Positions 1-6,077 of a DNA stretch of 29,539 bases are shown here, piece after piece. The stretch covers positions 1 to 29,539 of the forward strand of contig JADFWU010000040.1 of assembly GCA_015234045.1 (NCBI GenBank). The letters are read 5' to 3'. The position numbers and the translations under genes were made by a program. Source of the stretch: Magnetococcales bacterium (GTDB taxonomy: Bacteria > Pseudomonadota > Magnetococcia > Magnetococcales > JADFWU01). The notes beneath the pieces were generated by a model. It saw only the letters and a program-made list of their open reading frames with translations. It was not told the origin of the DNA and made no database searches. How positions within the stretch are numbered: position 1 is the stretch's first letter; every line of letters starts with the position of its first letter.

Positions 1-290
1 TCTGCAAAGAGCTTGGAGTAGTTGATGCGATAGTGCTTAAAACCGGAAACATCCAGCACGTTATATCCTCGCCAGCAGTCAGAATAGACGATGCTATCAG
101 GGACAACTTTATCCTGAATAATTGGCATCAAAGTAGATGAAGAAGCATCGGGAATGATCTTCGTGTAGACCTTTCCTTTTCGCTTTAACAGGCCAAATAC
201 TGGGACCTTTCCCGCTGCACCTCGACCACGCTGGCCTGCGAGGGTTTCTCACATAGGAAAAGAATCATCTACCTGTCACCCATCCATTGT
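1..290 (-). pseudogene. IS1595/ISXO2-type transposase remnant, truncated by the window edge
   Basis: The minus strand is open from 248 down to 1 and encodes a typical ISXO2-like DDE transposase segment. It contains the blocks RGRGAAGKVPVFGLLKRKGK, VYTKIIPDASSSTLMPII, SIVYSDCWRGYNVLDV and FKHYRINYSKLFA. The second catalytic Asp should be the one in YSDCWRGY. Upstream, the region that should hold the first catalytic Asp is still faintly readable as VDDSF, but it is interrupted by in-frame TGA codons at 249-251 and 276-278, and the spacing to the RGRG block is degenerate. The C-terminal part lies outside the window. The reading as a dead IS copy rests on these stops; the family assignment is from recalled motif similarity. 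No terminal inverted repeats or target duplication could be identified. Confidence 0.8.
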
Positions 291-510
291 ATCCACGCAA
301 AAAAACAATCCTCTAAAATCATGATGTGCTGACAATGCCGTTGCATTGAGCACACAAGCACAGCTTTGCAGGCTTTTTTCATGCCAATTGCACACTGAAT
401 AGACACAATTATCCTTATCAGATTGCATTCAATCGCACAATCTCCTGGTAATTACACCTCAACTCAGTCTACAATTCACTTTTTTAAGATCGTGAAGGAG
501 TTTTTAGATC
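291..510. other. Intergenic region and presumed 5' leader upstream of the cold-shock gene
   Basis: No coding sequence is supported here. The stretch contains an imperfect hairpin at 326-353 (GTGCT + CAATG pairing with CATTG + AGCAC, a 2-nt bulge and a 6-nt loop), AT-rich sequence, and a possible promoter at 389-416. The end is the cspA-like leader with its ribosome-binding site. The part nearest the transposase remnant may be decayed IS sequence. Confidence 0.5.
389..416 (+). promoter_or_regulatory. Possible sigma70-type promoter for the cold-shock gene
   Basis: TTGCAC at 389-394 is followed after 16 nt by TATCCT at 411-416. This would give a leader of roughly 85-90 nt before the ATG at 511, and long leaders are usual for cold-inducible csp genes. 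The hexamers match the consensus only in part, so this is a weak call. Confidence 0.25.
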
Positions 511-723
511 ATGTCAGAACGTGAAACCGGTACCGTCAAATGGTTCAACGACGATAAAGGCTTCGGCTTTATTCAACGTGACTCGGGCCAAGGTGATGCT
601 TTTGTTCACCACACAGCTATCTCAGGCAGCGGATTCAAATCCCTGTCCGAAGGTCAGAAAGTGGAATTCACTGTTGTTGCCGGCCCTAAAGGCCCAGCTA
701 CAGAGAACGTCATCGCTATCTAA
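511..723 (+). CDS. cspA: Cold-shock protein, CspA family
   Basis: This is a 70-residue single-domain cold-shock protein, the normal family length. It should be a cytoplasmic OB-fold protein that binds single-stranded RNA and DNA and melts RNA secondary structure. The N-terminal GTVKWFN, the RNP1 motif KGFGFI and an RNP2-like motif DAFVHH are all present, followed by the usual [10 protein letters not shown] and the C-terminal [13 protein letters not shown]2 ends in His where E. coli CspA has Phe, a substitution seen in other bacterial Csp proteins. The start is fixed by a GAAGGAG ribosome-binding site at 494-500, 10 nt before the ATG. The gene stands alone and is closed by a strong terminator at 753-779. 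Whether it is cold-induced or constitutive cannot be told from sequence. An overlapping +2 frame reading is a shadow. Confidence 0.95.
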   Translation: MSERETGTVKWFNDDKGFGFIQRDSGQGDAFVHHTAISGSGFKSLSEGQKVEFTVVAGPKGPATENVIAI

Positions 724-752
724 GCTGACCCAGCACGCTAGTTTCATTAAAG

Positions 753-779
753 GCCGTCCTTTTGAGGACGGCTTTTTTT
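753..779 (+). terminator. Rho-independent terminator of the cold-shock gene
   Basis: A perfect 8-bp GC-rich stem (GCCGTCCT at 753-760, AGGACGGC at 765-772) with a TTTG loop is followed directly by seven T residues. It lies 30 nt after the stop codon. Confidence 0.93.
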
Positions 780-865
780 GGTTGTGGGTCCGGGGCCACG
801 GAATAAATTAATCATGCCAATCAGCCCGCTCAATTTTACAAGCGATACTTTTTCAGTATCAAATA

Positions 866-933
866 AGAGTTACGCAGTTGCCGGTTGAAACAGACATCAC
901 AGCGTCTACCCATCATCCAACTGCGTCACTCCT
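866..933. repeat. Imperfect inverted repeat in front of the phospholipase-like gene
   Basis: The left arm at 866-880 (AGAGTTACGCAGTTG) and the right arm at 918-933 are complementary, with a perfect 8-bp core (CGCAGTTG at 873-880, CAACTGCG at 918-925) and most flanking bases paired. The arms are 37 nt apart and the right arm ends 6 nt before the ATG at 940. It could be a leader hairpin controlling translation of the downstream gene, or a small decayed mobile repeat. A separate 6-bp hairpin (GATACT/AGTATC) lies just upstream at 844-860. Confidence 0.45.
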
Positions 934-939
934 ATCAAA

Positions 940-1524
940 ATGGATGCCTACATGTTTACGATTATACTGAGCAATATCAAATCAGGTTTTAGAATATTTT
1001 CTATCATCGCCACACTGTGTGCAACACTGTTTATGGGCGGCAACGCCACCAGTGCTACTGAGCCAAATGAAGCGAAAGGTGATGGATTGGCGCTTCCGGT
1101 ACATGGTCGGTTTTGCGGGCCAAACTATCCAAAACTCAACGCTGAAAACAAGGCGGATGAATTAAAAGAACTTGAAAGCATAAAAGCGTTTGATACCATT
1201 GATAGTGCCTGTAAAAACCATGATATCTGCTACGCACGAAAAGGCTATTTTGATTATCAATGCGATCAACAATTCGTCATGCATCTGCAACGGTTAACGC
1301 TGGCAACACCTGCTTGTCAGACATTGGCGTATGAGATGGGTATGTTTGTCGCACGCATCAATCCTTCCTACAATCGTGAAGCTGACGCGGTTTCGCGTCT
1401 GAGCTATCTACCCGGAAAGGCCATGGGTAGCATGATGTCCTTCCCTTTTGATGCGGTGGAGTACGCAACAATTCGTTCCAACAGTGCGGCTGCCGAGCGC
1501 TGGGATCATTGCGAAGAAAAATAG
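940..1524 (+). CDS. Secreted phospholipase A2-like protein
   Basis: This 194-residue protein has a hydrophobic N-terminal segment at about residues 17-39, ending in small residues (ATSA), which looks like a signal peptide or membrane anchor. The mature part carries a phospholipase A2 signature: HGRFCGP (residues 55-61), resembling the calcium-binding loop, and DSACKNHDICY (residues 88-98) with the His94-Asp95 catalytic pair between two cysteines, then a further Cys in YQCDQQF. Family knowledge predicts calcium-dependent hydrolysis of the sn-2 ester of phospholipids outside the cytoplasm; activity here is inferred. No clear ribosome-binding site precedes the ATG at 940, and the in-frame ATG at 952 is an alternative start. 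trhP begins 36 nt downstream on the same strand, so the two may be co-transcribed, although no functional link is obvious. The region after residue 130 has no recognised domain. Confidence 0.75.
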   Translation: MDAYMFTIILSNIKSGFRIFSIIATLCATLFMGGNATSATEPNEAKGDGLALPVHGRFCGPNYPKLNAENKADELKELESIKAFDTIDSACKNHDICYARKGYFDYQCDQQFVMHLQRLTLATPACQTLAYEMGMFVARINPSYNREADAVSRLSYLPGKAMGSMMSFPFDAVEYATIRSNSAAAERWDHCEEK

Positions 1525-1560
1525 AGTCCAAACCGGACAGCACTAAAAGAGGACTGCCCT

Positions 1561-2859
1561 TTGAAAATCCCTGAACTGTTGGCACCAGCTGGCACTTTGC
1601 AGAGTTTACGGTATGCGCTGGCTTATGGTGCTGATGCGGTCTATGTCGGCCTGCCTCGCTATAGCCTGCGCGTGCGTGAGAATGAATTTGACAACACCAT
1701 TTTGAAACAGGCGATTCAAGAGACTCGACAACACGGTAAAAAACTCTATCTGGCCTGCAATATTGCCGCACATAACAGTAAAATTGACTCGTTTCTAAAC
1801 GATATGGCACCGATTATTGATCTCGGTCCTGATGCGTTGATCCTGTCCGATCCTGGGATTATTCATCTGGTGCGGCGTGACTACCCGGATGTGCCGATTC
1901 ATTTATCGGTGCAGGCAAATGTGGTGAACTATGCTGCGGTACGCTTTTGGCAACAACACGGTATCCAACGCATCATTCTATCCCGCGAACTCTCTTTGGA
2001 TGAGATTGAAACCATCCGCAACCGCTGCCCGGATATTGAGTTGGAGACCTTTATTCATGGTGCGCTGTGCGTGGCTTATTCGGGCCGGTGTTTGCTATCA
2101 GGCTATATGAGTCATCGGGATGCCAATCAAGGTGCATGCACCAACGCCTGTCGTTGGAACTATCAAGCCAAGGAGGCCGAACAGACACCTGAAGGAGATA
2201 TCATTCCAAAAACCAGTCACGAACCACTGTTTCTTTTGGAAGAGAAAGGACGACCCGGCGAATGGCTGGCCGCTGAAGAGGATGAACATGGCACCTATAT
2301 TTTCAATGCCAAGGATCTACGCGCCATCCAGCATGTGGAGCGTTTTGCCCAAATGGGTATCCATTCACTGAAAATCGAAGGCCGTACCAAATCCTATTTT
2401 TATGTCTCCCGCGCAACACAAATTTACCGTCAAGCATTGGACGCTGTAGCTGCTGGAGCGCCTTTTGATCCACAATGGATGACTGATCTTGAAGATCTTG
2501 GTAACCGTGGCTACACCGAGGGATTCTATCGCCGCCACGCACCGGAACAGATACAAAATTATCGATTTGGTCATTCGCAGAATCACCAAAGATTTGTTGG
2601 CGAAGTAATCAATCAAGAAAAAGGAAAAATGCATGTCGCGGTCAAAAATCACTTTGAACAAGGTGATGAGATGATGCTGATGACACCGCGTGGTAACATT
2701 CATTTCACTGTAGAGGACATGACAAATTTGAAGGGTGAAGCGATGGCCGTAGCACCAGGCTCTGGTCATACTGTAGTAATGGATGCTCCGACACAAAAGA
2801 CGCTTGACTATGCACTACTGGTCAAGACCCACACCTCAAAAGGACAAAATCCAGCGTAG
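1561..2859 (+). CDS. trhP: tRNA uridine-34 hydroxylation protein TrhP (YegQ, U32 family)
   Basis: This 432-residue protein follows E. coli YegQ (453 residues) over its length, beginning with PELLAPAGTLQSLRYALAYG. The U32 family signature is visible as ETFIHGALC and YSGRC (residues 162-177). Cys170, Cys177, Cys193 and possibly Cys197 fall where related U32 proteins bind an iron-sulfur cluster. TrhP proteins take part in prephenate-dependent 5-hydroxylation of wobble uridine-34 in tRNA, a cytoplasmic modification that precedes cmo5U or mcmo5U. The old peptidase annotation of this family is misleading. The start is TTG at 1561, supported by the purine-rich AAGAGGA at 1547-1553 at good spacing; no better ATG lies near. 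The protein is slightly shorter than YegQ around residues 205-220. No terminator is apparent after the gene. Confidence 0.93.
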   Translation: MKIPELLAPAGTLQSLRYALAYGADAVYVGLPRYSLRVRENEFDNTILKQAIQETRQHGKKLYLACNIAAHNSKIDSFLNDMAPIIDLGPDALILSDPGIIHLVRRDYPDVPIHLSVQANVVNYAAVRFWQQHGIQRIILSRELSLDEIETIRNRCPDIELETFIHGALCVAYSGRCLLSGYMSHRDANQGACTNACRWNYQAKEAEQTPEGDIIPKTSHEPLFLLEEKGRPGEWLAAEEDEHGTYIFNAKDLRAIQHVERFAQMGIHSLKIEGRTKSYFYVSRATQIYRQALDAVAAGAPFDPQWMTDLEDLGNRGYTEGFYRRHAPEQIQNYRFGHSQNHQRFVGEVINQEKGKMHVAVKNHFEQGDEMMLMTPRGNIHFTVEDMTNLKGEAMAVAPGSGHTVVMDAPTQKTLDYALLVKTHTSKGQNPA

Positions 2860-2973
2860 ATAATACGACAGACAAACCTCTATGATACCAATCCAAAAAT
2901 CTACGAGGCACTAAACAGATCTCCAACTGTCTAATTCATCTATATAGCGCCCCTCTTTGCTCAGGATATAGCC

Positions 2974-3471
2974 ATGGTTACTAAAAAAAAGCTGAAGAAA
3001 ATTCCGTTTTTTTGGGGGTTCTCAGAGAAACAGCTCGATATGTTGGTTGAACAAGAAAGTCTGCTGGCCAAGTTCAAACCAAATGATATAATTATTCAGG
3101 AAGGCGATGATGTTAATAAGGATCTCTTCATTATTTTAGAGGGCCGTGTCAACGTAACGCGCACCACATCAACCGGTTCAGAACATGTGATCACGACCCT
3201 TGAAGCAGGTGCGATATTTGGTGAGATCTCCTTCTTGATTGGTCGCTCCAGAACGACCAATGTGGTTGCCGCTGATAAAGTAATGACATTTCAGATCAGT
3301 TCCAATGCGTTACAAAGCTTCGGCTATCAGATCCATATCATGATTAAAGACAAATTGATTGAACTGCTGGTCCGTCGCCTGGAAAAGATGAACGATATTT
3401 TTATTCAGAAAGACCGTTCAAATCAACAACTGATTGATGCGCTCAGATCAGCAACGCTTCTTGGCCAGTGA
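2974..3471 (+). CDS. Stand-alone cyclic nucleotide-binding domain protein
   Basis: This 165-residue protein consists almost entirely of one CRP-type cyclic nucleotide-binding beta-roll (about residues 10-125), followed by a helical tail. The phosphate-binding cassette reads FGEISFLIGRSRTTNVVA, with the Glu and Arg that contact the ribose and cyclic phosphate in CRP and PKA domains. GxxxxDLFIILEGRV upstream matches the beta-roll core. There is no helix-turn-helix, so it is not a CRP-like transcription factor; it may act as a small effector or partner protein sensing cAMP or cGMP. AGGA at 2963-2966 precedes the ATG at 2974. It is probably monocistronic: 114 nt separate it from trhP and about 200 nt from the next gene. 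Its target is unknown. Confidence 0.85.
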   Translation: MVTKKKLKKIPFFWGFSEKQLDMLVEQESLLAKFKPNDIIIQEGDDVNKDLFIILEGRVNVTRTTSTGSEHVITTLEAGAIFGEISFLIGRSRTTNVVAADKVMTFQISSNALQSFGYQIHIMIKDKLIELLVRRLEKMNDIFIQKDRSNQQLIDALRSATLLGQ

Positions 3472-3500
3472 CATTCCGATCTCCGACAACTTCCACAATA

Positions 3501-3547
3501 TCGTCATTTCGATCCAAAAGTTGACAATGAATCACAACCTGAGACGA
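3501..3547 (+). repeat. Dispersed intergenic repeat, copy 1
   Basis: This segment aligns without gaps to 29483-29529, with roughly 80 percent identity over 47 bp. The shared core reads ATTTCGATCC, then GACAAT, then AATCACAACCTGAG. It begins 29 nt after the stop codon of the cyclic nucleotide-binding protein gene. The element is not recognised; it could be the end of a MITE or IS, or a 3'-UTR repeat. Confidence 0.7.
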
Positions 3548-3603
3548 AGGGCCACGGAACAAACTGAGTACTTCGGTTGCACAGAACGTTGATTCATCAA
3601 CAA

Positions 3604-3631
3604 TAGACAAGTGAATGGGGTAAGATATAGT
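3604..3631 (+). promoter_or_regulatory. Probable sigma70-type promoter for the SemiSWEET gene
   Basis: TAGACA at 3604-3609 and TATAGT at 3626-3631 each match the consensus at five of six positions, with a 16-nt spacer. The predicted start lies about 35 nt upstream of the ATG at 3673. Confidence 0.45.
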
Positions 3632-3672
3632 ATTCGTGGCCCTAACTCGCCGTACAATTTTTAGGAATAATA

Positions 3673-3927
3673 ATGGATAAAACAGAGATTATCGGCTATT
3701 TGGCAATGCTGATGACAACACCAGCGATACTACCTCAAGTGGTTCAGATTATCCGAACACGTGATACAAAGGCAATCTCGCTGGGCATGTATATTTTGAT
3801 ATCCTGTGGCCTTGGCCTATGGATGACGTATGGCATTCTTCTGGAGCAATGGCCGCTGATCATCGCCAATTTTGTCGGCTTTTCACTGGCCTGTGTCGTA
3901 CTGGTCTTAAAGCTAATCTATAAATAA
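3673..3927 (+). CDS. SemiSWEET-type sugar transporter
   Basis: This 84-residue protein has the length and layout of bacterial SemiSWEET proteins: three hydrophobic helices (about residues 5-25, 35-56 and 60-82) forming one triple-helix bundle. Helix 1 carries the Pro21-Gln22 PQ-loop motif. Helix 2 carries Trp50 in LWMTYG and helix 3 Asn66 in IIANFVG, which correspond to the substrate-contacting Trp and Asn in characterised members. Such proteins dimerise in the inner membrane and move mono- or disaccharides down their gradient. AGGA is placed just before the ATG. The gene is convergent with the sulfotransferase gene, whose stop is 63 nt away. A glycogen cluster lies about 13 kb away, which is compatible with sugar handling, but no direct link is shown. 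The substrate cannot be predicted. Confidence 0.9.
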   Translation: MDKTEIIGYLAMLMTTPAILPQVVQIIRTRDTKAISLGMYILISCGLGLWMTYGILLEQWPLIIANFVGFSLACVVLVLKLIYK

Positions 3928-3989
3928 GGATCACAGAATCAACAGGGTGTTCCATTCACTAATCTATTGATTCCATAGCAACAAACCTA

Positions 3990-5297
3990 TCAGCGCTGCC
4001 AACCAAACTGAAAACACATCGCTTCAGGCATGTGCTCAAACATCCATTCCTGTTGTTGCTCGGTAAAAACCGAACGCCACTCTTTGGGATCGCCTTTTCT
4101 AAAGCGTACTTTATTGTCTCGTTTGGGAATAATAATCTGCTCTGGATGATGATCCAACGCATCACATAGAGAGCGGATAAAGGGCTTTTGTCCCATGGAT
4201 AACATCGTATCAAAGGATGTCAGATTGATCTCGACCGGCTTATCGGTTTGTTGTTGATAATCCATCCACGATTGAATCCAATCGATCTGCGGTTGAAAAT
4301 AGTGGTTAACCATCCATTGCAACCGTTCGGACTCTTCCATTTTATAAAAGTTCTGATCCTTGGCAAAACAGCGGAACAGACCACGCCCACCACAACAATG
4401 ATGGTGATAAGAGAGCAGTGCTTGCCGAGGATCACGGACATGGACCAGAATTTTTTTAATACCAACCGCTGCGATAACAGCGATATTGGCAGCTGAAGCA
4501 TTGGCATGATTGTGTACAATGCCACGCTGGCTGGTGGTGACACGAAACGCATCTTCCGTGAGCAGAATATCGGGAAACATGCCATCATCGATGGAATATT
4601 TACGGTCTTTTACTTCAGAATTTAATGTATTTGCTAAGCTTGTCGCCAAAAAAGTGCCGGCAGACTTGGGCAGCGCACAGATACAGATCGTTTCAGGATC
4701 AGCGCGTAATTGGGCAATATCCGCAACATCGGTATCATATCTGGCAACGGCATCCAACACGCTGGCAGCGTTATCCGTCTCACCGCTGAGTTCATAAGTA
4801 AACGCCAACCCTTCAGCGGAAGCATAATGATCTGGCTCCAATTGGAGCGCATTTTTATAAAACTTCCGCGCCTGATCAAAATATCCTTGGTCAAGGTAGA
4901 TGGTGGCCAGATTAAAATGGGTCGTCATATCTTCTGAATCTAAAGTCAACGATTTGAGATAGAGTTGCTCGGCCATAGCAAACTCTTTCGCTTCATAATT
5001 AAGCACAGCTAAGTGTCTATAATAGTGTGGTATTTCTGGATGATGACGGATAGCACTTCGAAGCAGTTTAAACCCTTCCTCTCTGCGTCCTGTTCTGGCT
5101 AACGCCACACCCATCAGATCAAGAGTTGGTCCATTGATTGGAAAAGCACGCAAAATGGGCATGCACCGAGTGACCACCTCTGGCCAATCCTCCTTGATAT
5201 AGGCATCCAACGCTTTGGCATAAAATGCCTCCAGATTGGCCTCTGTGCAGAGGCTTGTGGATGTCGTTTCATTGGACAGTCTCATTTTGTCTGACAT
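3990..5297 (-). CDS. TPR-repeat sulfotransferase
   Basis: This 435-residue protein has about four to five tetratricopeptide repeats in residues 20-195, then a PAPS-dependent sulfotransferase domain. The 5'-phosphosulfate-binding loop is PKSAGTF (residues 210-216) and the 3'-phosphate-binding motif is RDPRQALLS (residues 288-296). A C-terminal FRKGDPKEW followed by FT matches the RKGxxGxWxxxFT block that closes over the cofactor in cytosolic-type sulfotransferases. The enzyme should move a sulfuryl group from PAPS to an acceptor. The TPR domain suggests that the acceptor is a protein or is brought in by one, but this is inference. There is no signal peptide, so it is cytoplasmic. The ribosome-binding site is poor (GGA about 14 nt before the ATG). 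A perfect TATAAT lies 74 nt upstream on the same strand. The Cys-rich gene upstream is also on this strand and could be co-transcribed. Confidence 0.87.
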   Translation of the reverse strand: MSDKMRLSNETTSTSLCTEANLEAFYAKALDAYIKEDWPEVVTRCMPILRAFPINGPTLDLMGVALARTGRREEGFKLLRSAIRHHPEIPHYYRHLAVLNYEAKEFAMAEQLYLKSLTLDSEDMTTHFNLATIYLDQGYFDQARKFYKNALQLEPDHYASAEGLAFTYELSGETDNAASVLDAVARYDTDVADIAQLRADPETICICALPKSAGTFLATSLANTLNSEVKDRKYSIDDGMFPDILLTEDAFRVTTSQRGIVHNHANASAANIAVIAAVGIKKILVHVRDPRQALLSYHHHCCGGRGLFRCFAKDQNFYKMEESERLQWMVNHYFQPQIDWIQSWMDYQQQTDKPVEINLTSFDTMLSMGQKPFIRSLCDALDHHPEQIIIPKRDNKVRFRKGDPKEWRSVFTEQQQEWMFEHMPEAMCFQFGWQR

Positions 5298-5370
5298 TAT
5301 GTGATCTATTCGTCCTGAAGCAATGCGTTATTTCTTGAAGACAGGAAGTCAATCCGTCAATTTCCTGATG

Positions 5371-5376
5371 ATTATA
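5371..5376 (-). promoter_or_regulatory. Perfect -10 box upstream of the TPR-sulfotransferase gene
   Basis: TATAAT on the minus strand at 5376-5371, within a 108-nt gap between two minus-strand genes. No good -35 hexamer is found at 16-18 nt, so activity as a promoter is uncertain. Confidence 0.3.
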
Positions 5377-5405
5377 TCTCCTTCCTATCAACTATGGTGC
5401 CACTT

Positions 5406-5909
5406 TTACCCACAACGCCTATCACACGTGTCATGGTGATTCCGTCGCACTTGGCACTGTGGTTTGCAGGCTTTATTTCTAGCGATATATATCGGTAGTT
5501 TATCGATTTTATTTTGCTTGCCGGTGATGGAATCATAGCAGTAGCCACTCCACCGACCTTTATAGCAGTCATTTTTATCCAGGCAGTTTGCAATTTCCAA
5601 TGTGAATGAGAACCACTCGTCATTTTGTTTAAAGCGTCCCTGGATCTCTGGGCCATTGGTGCCTGTTGTAATATCGCCTTCCAACGTGAATTTATCTGAA
5701 CCGGAATAAAATGCGCCGCTGAGATGACGGTTGAATATCTGGATAAATTCAACCGAACCTGTCCGAAATTCATCACGATTAGGATCACATTTCCAACAAC
5801 AACACCAGGTGCCATACAGCTTATGCTTAGAAAAAAGACGAGCCCAGACCACACCAAGGGGATGGAAGAAAAACAGCGTAATGCGTACCAACAAATATAA
5901 TGAATTCAT
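5406..5909 (-). CDS. Cysteine-rich membrane-anchored protein of unknown function
   Basis: I do not recognise this 167-residue protein. It begins with a hydrophobic segment (about residues 3-22) that could be an uncleaved signal anchor. The following part starts with LYGTWCCCWKC and continues with alternating polar and hydrophobic stretches (VEFIQIFN, FTLEGDITTG, EIQGRFKQ, WFSFTLEI), which suggests a small beta-barrel. Eleven cysteines lie in the predicted exported part, four of them in the WCCCWKC cluster and the others mostly in Cys-x5-Cys-like spacing to the end, so disulfides or metal binding are possible. AAAGG about 10 nt before the ATG supports the start. A second long minus-strand frame overlaps at 5372-5857, but its composition is less protein-like. 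The gene is divergent from the peroxidase operon across 168 nt. Confidence 0.6.
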   Translation of the reverse strand: MNSLYLLVRITLFFFHPLGVVWARLFSKHKLYGTWCCCWKCDPNRDEFRTGSVEFIQIFNRHLSGAFYSGSDKFTLEGDITTGTNGPEIQGRFKQNDEWFSFTLEIANCLDKNDCYKGRWSGYCYDSITGKQNKIDKLPIYIARNKACKPQCQVRRNHHDTCDRRCG

Positions 5910-6033
5910 GGCCTGTCGCCTTTACAGAACGAATCAATAAAAACCATATTGAAATCCTGCACACCATGCTGTCAAACGACACACTTTTGCACAGGTTGGA
6001 TAGTTGGTTGTGCTCCTGCGATGAACGCTTCAT

Positions 6034-6058
6034 ACTCTTTCAAGAGTTCGGGGGAACT
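6034..6058. promoter_or_regulatory. Two overlapping-spaced palindromes in the peroxidase leader
   Basis: ACTCTT-TC-AAGAGT (6034-6047) is followed by AGTTC-GGGG-GAACT (6045-6058), so the two inverted repeats share bases and could form mutually exclusive hairpins or operator sites. They end 20 nt before the peroxidase start codon at 6078. The functional role is speculation. Confidence 0.25.
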
Positions 6059-6077
6059 GTTTCATGTAGGAGTGTGC

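Noticed and set aside
521-811. A 96-codon open frame overlapping the cold-shock gene
   Set aside because: It runs through a well-supported cspA-like gene in another frame and through its terminator, and its translation resembles no protein family.
3548-3643. A 9-bp inverted repeat (AGGGCCACG / CGTGGCCCT) around the SemiSWEET promoter, with a further GGGCCACGGAA copy at 793-803
   Set aside because: Perfect 9-bp repeats at this spacing and 11-bp matches are expected several times by chance in a window of this size, and the flanks do not extend the match convincingly.
3936-3971. GAATCAA/TTGATTC inverted repeat between the convergent SemiSWEET and sulfotransferase genes
   Set aside because: The 7-bp AT-rich stem has a 22-nt loop and no T-run, which is too weak to call a terminator.
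5372-5857. An alternative 161-codon minus-strand frame overlapping the Cys-rich protein gene
   Set aside because: Its composition is less protein-like and its start has no ribosome-binding site; the frame at 5406-5909 has a better start, a membrane anchor and regular beta-like patterning. Some uncertainty remains.
5949-6077. N-terminal extension of the cytochrome c peroxidase
   Set aside because: The extra 43 residues would hide the signal peptide inside the protein, and the AGGAG site clearly points to the ATG at 6078.
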